Assembly (NCBI RefSeq): GCF_009363075.1
Contig: NZ_CP045293.1
Coordinates: 4,154,001 to 4,218,000 of the forward strand
Length of the DNA stretch: 64,000 bases
Source: Paenibacillus guangzhouensis
GTDB lineage: Bacteria > Bacillota > Bacilli > Paenibacillales > Paenibacillaceae
Reading direction: 5' to 3'
In this document: in pieces, positions 16,564 through 24,855 of the stretch
How the letters are laid out: the number at the start of each line of letters is the position of its first letter
Numbering within the stretch: position 1 is the first letter of the stretch
Notes under the pieces: model-generated
Told to the model about the DNA's origin: nothing
What the model saw: the letters and a program-made list of their open reading frames with translations, nothing else
Database searches by the model: none
Translations under genes and position numbers: made by a program

Positions 16564-17286
16564 TCACGACTTAGGGATTAATTGTCCGATCTCAGAGGAG
16601 ACCGCATGCGTATCCCCAGAGCTGAAATAATAATGATTGCCGTCATAGGCAAGCCATAGTTTATAAGCTGCCACTTGATTCTCTATATAAAAGACCACTT
16701 CGTAATACGTCGGGTCACTCTGCGCTGTCTTAGGCTCATAGGTCGGAGTTTTGCTTCCTGCCTCCAGGATGTCGATGAACTTCTGAATGTCCGGCCCATC
16801 CTGGACCTTATGAAGCAGCTGATTCGAACCATTGTCCTTATAGATTTCGATTCGCTCCACGCGCTCCATGACCAGGTCTTTGAACTTCATGGTCCATGCG
16901 CTGGAGCCCTCCACTTGATACAACCGGTATCCATGGATCGCATGTTCATCCTTCGCTGCAATGAGTGATTGATCCTTATAACCTTCAACCTCGTATAATT
17001 CGGTCCCGATCTCGAGGAAAGCAGCGTCTCCATCCTTAGTTCGATACTCTGGATTGGTCACCACATCACCGACTCTAAAGGCAACCTTACCAACGACGCG
17101 TTCACGCAGCACAACGCCAGGATCGGCAAGGACGGCATCATATAGCCCGTTGTATGTCTTATGATTGATTTTCACGAAATCAACCCAATCGATGATGGCA
17201 TTTCCCTTGATTGGGTTTCCTATCGCATTGCAAGCGGTTATCGTAACCATGGCGAGCCATAGCAGAGCAATGTAAATACGCTTCAT
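16564..17286 (-). CDS. Putative lipoprotein of unknown function
   Basis: About 240 residues from the ATG at 17286, chosen over the one at 17292 because AAGGGGG then has better spacing. A type II signal peptide (KRIYIALLWLAMVTITAC) has a lipobox ending at Cys ~19, so the protein should be anchored on the outer face of the membrane. The mature part contains a mixed alpha/beta domain with FYIENQVAAYKLWLAYDGNHYYF near the end, reminiscent of YtpA/NTF2-like or copper-binding lipoprotein tails, but I do not recognise the family. It follows the MBL hydrolase gene by ~50 bases on the same strand and may be co-transcribed. Confidence 0.75.
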   Translation of the reverse strand: MKRIYIALLWLAMVTITACNAIGNPIKGNAIIDWVDFVKINHKTYNGLYDAVLADPGVVLRERVVGKVAFRVGDVVTNPEYRTKDGDAAFLEIGTELYEVEGYKDQSLIAAKDEHAIHGYRLYQVEGSSAWTMKFKDLVMERVERIEIYKDNGSNQLLHKVQDGPDIQKFIDILEAGSKTPTYEPKTAQSDPTYYEVVFYIENQVAAYKLWLAYDGNHYYFSSGDTHAVSSEIGQLIPKS

Positions 17287-17337
17287 CCTCATTCCCCCTT
17301 GCCACTCTGACGTGTGAAGGTGGTTAGAGGTTGCTCC

Positions 17338-18153
17338 CTATCGCCCTAATTCTTTACGAATTTGCGCTTGATTGCTTGTATGGTAGTTCTTCATGTTCCG
17401 CGGGAAAGGCACCCCCTCCATCATAGCGTCGATGGCCTCCTGATTCTCCTCAGTCATGTAATTGCGCAGCGTCTGAATATAAGAGACAGACTGATCCACA
17501 CGTGACTTCATTTCAATCGCATCTGTCGTGATATTCCCATGACCTGGAACCAACACCTTCATCTCATGTTTCTCCAACACATGATACAGCATCTGCATCG
17601 TCGCTTCGTAATCCGTACTGCTGGAATAAATATAAGGGAACTCCAGATCTGAGACGTAATCTCCGGCCAGCATAATGCCCTCCGGTTCAATCACCGTTAT
17701 GATGCCATCGTCCGTATGTCCGGGCGCCAAGTAGAACGTCAATAACGTCTGGCCGAGCTGCACTTGCTGTCCATTCTCAGTAATCATGATATCCGCGACA
17801 GGATACTTCAGATCATAATCCCTCGTTAAATAGAACTTATCGTCAAAAAACCTGATTTGCTCCACAATTTCATCCGGATTCGGATGATGATGCAGCTTCT
17901 CGCTCGCAATGACTTTCGCCTCTGGAAACGCACCGTATCCTAAAATATGATCCCAATCACTATGTGTAAAGAGCAGATAGACGGGCCAGCCCCTACCTAC
18001 TTGATCAACATATTCGCGAATTTCACGAACCTCGTGCGGCAACCATGTTGGGTCCACAACAATTGTACATTCATCCAAAGTAACAACGGAGGACGTGGTA
18101 TGATATAAAGCACTCTGAAATACGGTAATGCGACTGTTTTGATACACTATCAT
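17338..18153 (-). CDS. MBL-fold metallo-hydrolase with an H-x-D-x-D-H motif
   Basis: A 271-residue metallo-beta-lactamase fold protein. The metal motif reads FTHSDWDHILG, so the second histidine of the usual H-x-H-x-D-H is Asp. The other ligands are present: APGHTDDGI, LAGDYVSD and VLVPGHGNI. Family members hydrolyse thioesters, phosphoesters, lactones or act as glyoxalase II-like enzymes; the substrate is unknown. It lacks a signal peptide. The start at 18153 is the first in-frame ATG. The lipoprotein gene lies just downstream. Confidence 0.85.
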   Translation of the reverse strand: MIVYQNSRITVFQSALYHTTSSVVTLDECTIVVDPTWLPHEVREIREYVDQVGRGWPVYLLFTHSDWDHILGYGAFPEAKVIASEKLHHHPNPDEIVEQIRFFDDKFYLTRDYDLKYPVADIMITENGQQVQLGQTLLTFYLAPGHTDDGIITVIEPEGIMLAGDYVSDLEFPYIYSSSTDYEATMQMLYHVLEKHEMKVLVPGHGNITTDAIEMKSRVDQSVSYIQTLRNYMTEENQEAIDAMMEGVPFPRNMKNYHTSNQAQIRKELGR

Positions 18154-18201
18154 TTCGTTCGCCCCTCTCGAATGGCCTTGTTACTTCCTATTATAACAAA
18201 A

Positions 18202-18232
18202 AAATAGGCAGCTCCCATGGACGGGAACTGCC
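18202..18232 (-). terminator. Terminator of CAP gene 1 (twin of 19186-19216)
   Basis: Minus strand: GGCAGTTCCCGT / ATGGGAGCTGCC hairpin (18232-18207) followed by TATTTTTTT. The 26-base hairpin is identical to that after the second CAP gene. Confidence 0.85.
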
Positions 18233-18254
18233 TTTGTTTGTACGATTTGTGCAA

Positions 18255-19037
18255 TTATGCTTTGCTGATAAATTCTTGCACCCATATTCCTTGATGATAC
18301 GCTACACCGATGTGGGTAAAGTTCTTATTCAAAATGTTCGCCCTATGGCCCTGGCTGTTCATCCACGAATTCATAACCTCTTGCGGGGAGCGTTGGCCTT
18401 TAGCAACGTTCTCACCGGCATAACCATATTTAATGTTATATTGTCTCATCATATCGAATGGAGAACCGTAGGTGGGCGATTGATGTGAAAAATAATTGTT
18501 CGTATACATATCGACAGCTTTATCCATTGCCATCCCTGCAAGCGGGGTATCCACGGATAGAGCAGCAAGCCCTTGTTTGGCACGTTCTTGATTCACGAGA
18601 TTCACGACTTGTGCAGCAAAGCTTGCCTCTGATTCTGTCGGCGTTACATTGTTCGTAGGTGGCGTTGGTTTCGTCGGTTGCGTCGGCTTCGGCTGAACCG
18701 GGACTGTCACTTGCGGAACTTGTGTTGTAGGTTTTGTCGGTTTCGTTACTGGTTTGGTCACTGGTTTTGTTGCGGTTGGATTTGAAGGTACTTTTACGAT
18801 AATCGTAATTTTCTTTGGATCTTTCACAGTTACTGTTATTTTTTCTGTTGTTGTCTTGATTGTTGGAACCGTTACGACCTTCGAGTACTGCTGTGGTAGA
18901 TTCTTATTCAGTTCCGATAGAATCACATCATTCATCGTCGGAGCTGAGGCTGCAGACGCTGCTGTCGGCACCATCGCTGCAACGGCCACCGCAGTGATCA
19001 TAGCTGCCTTGGAGAAACGAGTCATCACTTTCTTCAT
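18255..19037 (-). CDS. Secreted CAP (SCP/YkwD)-domain protein 1
   Basis: 260 residues: a Sec signal peptide (~1-29, MKKVMTRFSKAAMITAVAV... to ASA), a short leader region, a Thr/Lys/Pro-rich linker with KPT-type repeats (~90-135), and a C-terminal CAP domain (~140-260) with NLVNQERAKQGL, YFSHQSPTYGSPFDMM, GYAGENVAKG, HRANILNKNFTHIGVAY and WVQEFISKA. The CAP His/Glu set (His in FSHQS, Glu in GENVA, His in GHRANI and HIGVA) is complete. The bacterial YkwD-type CAP proteins have no firmly established activity. Highly similar to the next gene upstream at 19239; the two are tandem duplicates. Confidence 0.9.
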   Translation of the reverse strand: MKKVMTRFSKAAMITAVAVAAMVPTAASAASAPTMNDVILSELNKNLPQQYSKVVTVPTIKTTTEKITVTVKDPKKITIIVKVPSNPTATKPVTKPVTKPTKPTTQVPQVTVPVQPKPTQPTKPTPPTNNVTPTESEASFAAQVVNLVNQERAKQGLAALSVDTPLAGMAMDKAVDMYTNNYFSHQSPTYGSPFDMMRQYNIKYGYAGENVAKGQRSPQEVMNSWMNSQGHRANILNKNFTHIGVAYHQGIWVQEFISKA

Positions 19038-19095
19038 AAGTTAGTTATATCCTCCTTGTTGATCGTACTTTTAGCGAATGGTTAATTCTCTCATT

Positions 19096-19109
19096 CACTA
19101 TTAGGAGTG
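19096..19109. promoter_or_regulatory. CACT-N6-AGTG palindrome upstream of CAP gene 1
   Basis: CACTATTAGGAGTG lies ~60 bases before the start of CAP gene 1, preceded by TCATT and followed by TAACATA. The same arrangement occurs before CAP gene 2 at 20022-20035 with a different spacer sequence, which suggests a shared operator or promoter element. Confidence 0.4.
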
Positions 19110-19185
19110 TAACATATGTAATTCGATAGAATCATTGCCTAAAATATGGTTATTTATAGTTTATTTACAGCTACATCATAGAAAT

Positions 19186-19216
19186 AAAAAGGCAGCTCCC
19201 ATGGACGGGAACTGCC
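19186..19216 (-). terminator. Terminator of CAP gene 2 (twin of 18202-18232)
   Basis: Minus strand: GGCAGTTCCCGT / ATGGGAGCTGCC hairpin (19216-19191) followed by TTTTTATTTC; the same 26 bases as at 18207-18232. Confidence 0.88.
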
Positions 19217-19238
19217 TTTGTTCGTATCATTTAGGCAA

Positions 19239-19961
19239 TTATGCTTTGCTGATAAATTCTTGCACCCATTCACCTTGGTAGTATGCTACACCAATGTGTG
19301 TGAAGTTCGCATTCAAAATATTCGCACGGTGACCTGAACTGTTCATCCAGTCATTCATGACTTGCTGTGGCGTTGTCTGACCTTTCGCAATGTTCTCGCC
19401 AGCATAACCGAAAGCAATGTTATATTGCTTCATCATGTCGAATGGAGAACCGTACGTCGGCGATTGGTGATCAAAATAGTTATTCGTGTACATATCTTTT
19501 GCTTTATCTAACGCCATTGCAGCTAGTCTGCTATCTGTCGATAGAGGCTGCAAGCCAGCTTTCGCACGCTCTTGGTTTACAAGATCTACGACTTGTGCAG
19601 CAAAGCTTGTATCCCCTTGCGTTGGCTTATTGTCGTTTGTCGGCTGGGTTGGCTTCGTTGGTTGCGTTGGTTGTGTTGGCTTGCTTGGTTGTACTGGCTT
19701 CGTCGGTACTGTTGGAACGGACGGATTCACCGATGGTTGCTGAGGGAACATTGGGAATTGCACGTTTCCAGGGAATGTCGGACACGCCCCTCCGCCGACA
19801 GTTTGAACTTCCTTCGGCATATTTTTTAAGAACTGATTCACAAAATCATTCCAATTACCTGATACCGGCGCAGCAGAAGCTGCTGTAGGTAACATCCACG
19901 CACATGCCACCGCAGTGACCATAACCGTCTTGGAGAAACGACTCATCATCTTCTTCTTCAT
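19239..19961 (-). CDS. Secreted CAP (SCP/YkwD)-domain protein 2
   Basis: 240 residues: signal peptide (~1-30, ending TAASA-AP), a region of about 50 residues containing a single Cys (GGGACPTFPGN), a Pro/Thr-rich linker (VPTKPVQPSKPTQPTQPTKP), and a CAP domain (~120-240) closely matching that of the downstream gene: NQERAKAGL, YFDHQSPTYGSPFDMM, GYAGENIAKG, HRANILNANFTHIGVAY and WVQEFISKA. The two genes differ mainly in the N-terminal region and linker, which suggests a recent tandem duplication followed by linker divergence. AGGAGG precedes the ATG, and a palindrome at 20022 lies upstream. Confidence 0.9.
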   Translation of the reverse strand: MKKKMMSRFSKTVMVTAVACAWMLPTAASAAPVSGNWNDFVNQFLKNMPKEVQTVGGGACPTFPGNVQFPMFPQQPSVNPSVPTVPTKPVQPSKPTQPTQPTKPTQPTNDNKPTQGDTSFAAQVVDLVNQERAKAGLQPLSTDSRLAAMALDKAKDMYTNNYFDHQSPTYGSPFDMMKQYNIAFGYAGENIAKGQTTPQQVMNDWMNSSGHRANILNANFTHIGVAYYQGEWVQEFISKA

Positions 19962-20021
19962 ATGTTATAAATCCTCCTTGTTTGCATTGCATTTTTGTCG
20001 TGTGAATGACAAGCCCTCATT

Positions 20022-20035
20022 CACTGAAGGAAGTG
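20022..20035. promoter_or_regulatory. CACT-N6-AGTG palindrome upstream of CAP gene 2
   Basis: CACTGAAGGAAGTG, also preceded by TCATT and followed by TAACATA, ~60 bases before the start codon: the same position and flanks as the element at 19096. Confidence 0.4.
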
Positions 20036-20083
20036 TAACATACGTGATCAGAGCCGAACACTACCAAAAAATTGGAAATATCA

Positions 20084-20731
20084 TTATTTTCCAGTAGCTC
20101 GTCTTTCCCGATACCACTGGTACCAATAGATCCAGAACGCAAGCCAACTGCCTGATACAAGGTAGCCAGCAAGCACATCGCTTGGATAATGGACACCTGC
20201 ATAGACACGGCTAATCCCGATCATCGCAATGATCAGAGCACCAATAATTAACAGAATTGTACGTCCCCATCTCGGCCGAATATGCTTCCAGAGCAGGAAT
20301 ACAATGACCCCATATAACGAAAAGGCAGCCATTGCATGACCCGAAGGAAAACTATAGCCCGTTTCCTCTAAGATACGATGAATAGTCGGGCGTTCGCGGG
20401 TGAATAATCCTTTTAGCACGACATTAAGTAATGCCGATCCGCCCACGACGATAACAAAAAGAATCAATTCTTCGCGATGCTTGAGACCAAAATAGAGGAA
20501 TAACATGGTAATGATTGAAATGACAATGACTGGTATCGACGACCCGATCAAGGCACAGAACTTCGCAAATGCCGTCCAAAAAGGCGACTCCTGCCCTTGT
20601 ACTGCATGAATAATCGCCTCATCGAATGCGGAGATACGCTCCGTCGTTACGAAATACGCCACGAAAATCGCTGCAATTAGTCCCAAGAGTGTGAGATACA
20701 ATGGCGTCTTTCGTACTTTCATTGCTTGCAT
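20084..20731 (-). CDS. PAP2-superfamily membrane phosphatase
   Basis: A 215-residue integral membrane lipid phosphatase with about five or six helices. The three PAP2 motifs are intact: K-x6-R-P (KGLFTRERP), P-S-G-H (YSFPSGHAMA) and S-R-x5-H-x3-D (SRVYAGVHYPSD). Likely substrates are undecaprenyl pyrophosphate (BcrC type) or phosphatidylglycerophosphate. AAAGGA lies eight bases before the ATG. It starts 26 bases after cobQ on the same strand, so it may be read from the cobalamin operon, though a functional link is not evident. Confidence 0.9.
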   Translation of the reverse strand: MQAMKVRKTPLYLTLLGLIAAIFVAYFVTTERISAFDEAIIHAVQGQESPFWTAFAKFCALIGSSIPVIVISIITMLFLYFGLKHREELILFVIVVGGSALLNVVLKGLFTRERPTIHRILEETGYSFPSGHAMAAFSLYGVIVFLLWKHIRPRWGRTILLIIGALIIAMIGISRVYAGVHYPSDVLAGYLVSGSWLAFWIYWYQWYRERRATGK

Positions 20732-20757
20732 ACTCTAATTCCTTTCTCGTCGAGGGA

Positions 20758-22341
20758 TTACTTGGCCGCCCGCTCGGATAGGCCAGCAATCTCATAGATT
20801 AATGCGATATTCATCGCTTTTCGCGTTTCCTCGGCCAATCGATCAAAAGCCATTTGCTGTCGATCTGCAATAGGGATGATCTCCTCAATCGGTTGCAATC
20901 CTTTGCGTATGCGCATCTGATTAAGCCACTGCCGACGAAAAATATCATTATGGAAGATACCATGCAAATATGTGCCCCATACTTGACCGTTCACCGAAGT
21001 TAAGCCTTCTTCGCCGTCCGTCATCTGGAATAGTGGATAGACGTCCTCCTGCTTGCCATCCATTCTTATTGTCTGCCCCATGTGGATCTCATAGCCGGTA
21101 ATCGGCGTGCCGTTGCCACGGCTCCACTGCGGATGTGAACAATCGATAACGCCTTGAACCCGCTCTGTCTTCTTCTCGGCATAGAAGGTCGTCTGTAATG
21201 GAAGCAGTCCTAGCCCAGCAGCGTCGGAACCCGCTTCTCCCTCCACACCATGCGGATCAAGAAGCTGCTGCCCTAGCATCTGATAACCGCCGCAAATACC
21301 GACGATCGTACAGCATGCTTCACCATCCGCTCCATCATCCTGAATGAAGGTCAGAATGGCGTCAGCAAGGCCAGATTCGCGCAAGAATCGCAAATCCTCC
21401 AGCGTATTTTTCGTTCCCGGTAAAATGATGCCATCCGGCGTTCCAAGCTCAGCGAGCGATTGCACATACCGGACGCGCACATCTTGCTCTGCAACTAATG
21501 CGTCAATATCGGTAAAGTTCGAGATTCGAGGATATCGGATCACGGCAAGATCGAGTTCATATGCTTCATTGTCCCCGAGTGCCTTCCCTTTATATGCATC
21601 CAGTACGACTGAATCCTCCTGCTCAATATCGATATTTGTCAGGTAAGGCAGCACACCAACCACGGGAATGCCTGTCCGCTCTTCCAGCCAGTCCAGACCC
21701 GGCTGCAATAAGCTGAGGTCGCCGCGGAATTTGTTAATGATGAAGCCTTTGACGCGATCACGCTCATGCGGCTCTAAGAGCTCCAATGTGCCTACCAGCG
21801 AAGCAAAGACACCGCCGCGATCGATATCCGCCACGAGCAAGACAGGCGCTTCCGCCCATGCGGCCAGATTCATGTTCACGATATCATTTTGCTTCAGATT
21901 AATCTCAGCCGGACTGCCTGCGCCTTCAATGACAACGACTTCGTATTCTGCCCGTAACCGTTCAAGCGCGTCGACCACCGTCGTTTTGGCAAAAGGAAGA
22001 AACTCCGACCGATAATCACGAGCACTTAATTGCGTATAAGGTTTGCCATGAACAACGATCTGCGCGTTCATCTCCTTCATCGGCTTGATGAGGATCGGGT
22101 TCATATCGGTCGTCGCCGGAATCTCACACGCTTCCGCTTGTACGCCTTGCGCTCGCCCGATTTCTTTGCCATCCATCGTCACGTACGAATTCAGCGCCAT
22201 GTTCTGCGATTTATACGGGGTCACCTTCCAGCCATCTTGCTTCAATATCCGGCATAATGCGGTCGTCACAATGCTCTTGCCTACATCAGATGCCGTCCCC
22301 TGCAGCATAATGGTTCTTGCTTTGGGTCGAACACTAGCCAT
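20758..22341 (-). CDS. cobQ: Cobyric acid synthase (glutamine-hydrolysing)
   Basis: 527 residues, the usual CobQ/CbiP length. The N-terminal dethiobiotin-synthetase-like ATPase domain opens with TIMLQGTASDVGKSIVTTALCR (P-loop GTASDVGKS) and contains YKSQNMALNS and IEGAGSPAEINL. The C-terminal glutaminase domain has ICGGYQMLG with its nucleophile Cys and a late HGIFHND histidine. It amidates four carboxylates of adenosylcobyrinic acid a,c-diamide to give cobyric acid. GGGAGG precedes the ATG. Last cobalamin gene of the riboswitch-controlled operon. Confidence 0.95.
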   Translation of the reverse strand: MASVRPKARTIMLQGTASDVGKSIVTTALCRILKQDGWKVTPYKSQNMALNSYVTMDGKEIGRAQGVQAEACEIPATTDMNPILIKPMKEMNAQIVVHGKPYTQLSARDYRSEFLPFAKTTVVDALERLRAEYEVVVIEGAGSPAEINLKQNDIVNMNLAAWAEAPVLLVADIDRGGVFASLVGTLELLEPHERDRVKGFIINKFRGDLSLLQPGLDWLEERTGIPVVGVLPYLTNIDIEQEDSVVLDAYKGKALGDNEAYELDLAVIRYPRISNFTDIDALVAEQDVRVRYVQSLAELGTPDGIILPGTKNTLEDLRFLRESGLADAILTFIQDDGADGEACCTIVGICGGYQMLGQQLLDPHGVEGEAGSDAAGLGLLPLQTTFYAEKKTERVQGVIDCSHPQWSRGNGTPITGYEIHMGQTIRMDGKQEDVYPLFQMTDGEEGLTSVNGQVWGTYLHGIFHNDIFRRQWLNQMRIRKGLQPIEEIIPIADRQQMAFDRLAEETRKAMNIALIYEIAGLSERAAK

Positions 22342-22357
22342 CAGGTTCGCCTCCCTT

Positions 22358-23152
22358 CTATACGATTAACGTACATATTAGTAACAACAGAATTTCCAGA
22401 CATTCGTTCAACGCACCATAGGTATCGCCGGTTAGTCCTCCAAGCTTCTTTGCCATCGACCTCGCCATGAGCATGCCAAGCAATAGCGCCCCGATCCCCA
22501 TCCACAGAATCGAGAGCCCATCGGATAGCACGATCGTCCCTGCGCCGCCTGTTACAGAAGCCAAGAGCCAGATCAAGACTGAGATCACAACAGCCATGAA
22601 TGTAGCTCCTGTGATATGCTTCGCCCCGACGCCTTTAAAATAACTGCCTAGCCCTGAATCCTTCTGTGCATAGGGGAAAGCGGTTATCGCTATCACCATG
22701 AACCATCGACTCCATATAAAGGGCAGGACGATGATCCAGGACCAACTCTCCTCTAATAAGCTATAGAAAATAGCACCTTTCAGCAGCATGGCAAGAATAC
22801 AGACGATGACCCCCATCGCACCTACGCGGCTGTCCTTCATAATCTCAAGCATTTGCTCCCTTGGCCGATGACTTAGAATCCCGTCAGCCGTATCCATAAG
22901 CCCGTCGAGATGCAGCGCCCCAGTCAAAGAAACCGTCCAGATCAAGGTCAGGACGGCCGTAAGAACAAGAGGGAAGAGCAGCGAACCGCCATAGCCGAAG
23001 CCTAAGATCAGCCCGCCAAGGACGGCGCCAACGAGCGGATAGAACACGACGCTGCGTGCGAACACCTCTTTGGTATAGGTAATAGGAATCGGAAGCGGCA
23101 GCCGGGATAAGAATTGAAATGCCGCTACACACGCTTGCAGTGCTCGCTTCAT
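22358..23152 (-). CDS. cobS: Adenosylcobinamide-GDP ribazoletransferase
   Basis: A 264-residue polytopic membrane protein starting ...ACVAAFQFLSRLPLPIPI, typical of CobS/CobV. The signature LHLDGLMDTADGILSH supplies the acidic metal-binding residues of this family. It joins GDP-cobinamide with alpha-ribazole (or its phosphate) to make the nucleotide loop. It overlaps the cobU stop by four bases, so the two are translationally coupled, and cobQ follows after 16 bases. Confidence 0.94.
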   Translation of the reverse strand: MKRALQACVAAFQFLSRLPLPIPITYTKEVFARSVVFYPLVGAVLGGLILGFGYGGSLLFPLVLTAVLTLIWTVSLTGALHLDGLMDTADGILSHRPREQMLEIMKDSRVGAMGVIVCILAMLLKGAIFYSLLEESWSWIIVLPFIWSRWFMVIAITAFPYAQKDSGLGSYFKGVGAKHITGATFMAVVISVLIWLLASVTGGAGTIVLSDGLSILWMGIGALLLGMLMARSMAKKLGGLTGDTYGALNECLEILLLLICTLIV

Positions 23153-23697
23153 AGCTGAGCCGCCCTGCTCTTGAGTTCAATCGGGATGCCCGCTGTCACC
23201 AGATATACTTGCTCACAGACCTCCGCGAGCTTCCGGTTCATATAGCCGGCGAGATCACGATACTGCCGGCCAAGCGGATATTCCGGCACAATGCCGCTGC
23301 CTACCTCGTTCGTCACGAAGATTAACGTGCCTGCATAATGACGAACCAGCTCCACGAGCTGGTCAATCTGCTGCTTCACAAGCTCGTTCGCATTTGGATC
23401 TGCCTCACAGCGCAGCAGAATATTCGAGAGCCACAGGGTCAAGCAATCCACGAGAATCATCTTCGACCCTTCGAGGTCACTCAGCAATGCGATCAACTCG
23501 TACGGCTCCTCCATCGTCTTCCATTCAAAAGCTGCTTGATCCCGCTCTGCGCGATGCATGGCAACCCGCTCACGCATCTCATCATCATACAGCTGCGCCG
23601 TCGCGATATAGATTCCGCGATCACCATACATAGCGCAGAGCCTCTCAGCGAAGGAACTCTTCCCGCTTCGCGCACCGCCCGTAACCAGAATCGGCAT
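23149..23697 (-). CDS. cobU: Adenosylcobinamide kinase / guanylyltransferase
   Basis: 182 residues with the CobU P-loop GGARSGKSSFAE at the N-terminus, the catalytic-histidine region ERVAMHRAERD (~46-56), LVDCLTLWLSN and the VTNEVGSGIVPEYPLGRQYRD segment. It phosphorylates adenosylcobinamide and transfers GMP to it, giving AdoCbi-GDP for CobS. AAGGGGG precedes the ATG. Positioned between cobT and cobS. Confidence 0.95.
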   Translation of the reverse strand: MPILVTGGARSGKSSFAERLCAMYGDRGIYIATAQLYDDEMRERVAMHRAERDQAAFEWKTMEEPYELIALLSDLEGSKMILVDCLTLWLSNILLRCEADPNANELVKQQIDQLVELVRHYAGTLIFVTNEVGSGIVPEYPLGRQYRDLAGYMNRKLAEVCEQVYLVTAGIPIELKSRAAQL

Positions 23698-23740
23698 GCC
23701 TATCTTGCCCCCTTCTCTTCTACTATCCTATATGAAATGT

Positions 23741-24811
23741 TTATTCCGCCGCGTCTTCGCCCGAGCTTATGCCGGCACTGGCAAACGTCGCCATTTCACG
23801 CATAATTTTGGTCGCCGCATCGATTAGCGTAAAGGCCAATACAGCGCCTGTTCCTTCGCCAAGCCGCATGTCCAATTGAAGCACTGGCGTTAATCCGATT
23901 TCCTCGAGCAAGCTCTCGTGCCCTTGTTCTTGAGATAAATGCGATCCAATCATATAGCCGCTTGCTAACGGTTCGATCCGGCTCGCGATAAGCGCTGCTG
24001 CCGAAGAGATGAACCCATCGATCACTACCGGGCATTGATGTCTTGCTGCACCCAGGATCACGCCGACCAATCCTGCGATTTCTAGTCCACCGACCTTCGC
24101 CAGAACATCCAGCGCGTCCTTCGCATTCGGACGATTCACTTGAATGGCTTGACGTACAACGGCTTGCTTATGTAACATCCGTTCATCATCGATGCCGGTT
24201 CCGCGGCCAACCGTCTCTTCAGAAGACATGCCCGTCAGCACGCTAAGAATGGCAGCGCTCGCCGTCGTATTCCCAATCCCCATCTCGCCTGTCGCAAAGA
24301 TGCTATACCCCTTCGCCACATATGCCTCCACGATCTCAGCCCCTGTGAGGATCGCTTGAATCGCTTCATCTTGGGTCATGGCCGGACCTTTAGCCATATT
24401 GGCTGTGCCTTTGCGAACTTTGCGGGAGACGAGCTGCGGGTGCGCCAAATCAGCATTCACGCCGATATCGACGCATATGACGTCTGCCCCAGCATGACGC
24501 GCCAATACGTTCACAGCGGCACCGCCGTTTAAGAAGTTGTAGACCATCTGCGGCGTCACTTCGGCAGGGAATGCACTAATGCCCTCTTCGCACACCCCAT
24601 GATCGCCTGCCATGACAATGACGGCTTTCTTCGCAAATGCAGGATGCAGTTCACCTGTAATGCCGGCAACCTGTGCTGCAATCTGTTCCAGTTTGCCTAG
24701 GCTGCCTGGCGGCTTCGTCAATTGATCCAGATGCTGCAACGCATCCTCCACCAACTGTCCATCTAACGGTTCAATATGGGCAATGAGTTGTTCCAATCGT
24801 TCTTTCATCAT
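23741..24811 (-). CDS. cobT: Nicotinate-nucleotide:dimethylbenzimidazole phosphoribosyltransferase
   Basis: 356 residues, the standard CobT length. Landmarks are LTKPPGSLGKLE near the N-terminus, MAGDHGVCEEGISAFP, EMGIGNTTASAA, and the catalytic Glu region MRLGEGTGAVLA near the C-terminus. It makes alpha-ribazole-5'-phosphate from the lower base and nicotinate mononucleotide. It lies 44 bases after the ABC ATPase gene and 43 bases before cobU in the same operon. Confidence 0.95.
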   Translation of the reverse strand: MMKERLEQLIAHIEPLDGQLVEDALQHLDQLTKPPGSLGKLEQIAAQVAGITGELHPAFAKKAVIVMAGDHGVCEEGISAFPAEVTPQMVYNFLNGGAAVNVLARHAGADVICVDIGVNADLAHPQLVSRKVRKGTANMAKGPAMTQDEAIQAILTGAEIVEAYVAKGYSIFATGEMGIGNTTASAAILSVLTGMSSEETVGRGTGIDDERMLHKQAVVRQAIQVNRPNAKDALDVLAKVGGLEIAGLVGVILGAARHQCPVVIDGFISSAAALIASRIEPLASGYMIGSHLSQEQGHESLLEEIGLTPVLQLDMRLGEGTGAVLAFTLIDAATKIMREMATFASAGISSGEDAAE

Positions 24812-24855
24812 GATAGCTCCAATCTGTGTATGTTTTCACGAATGTCATTAAACTT

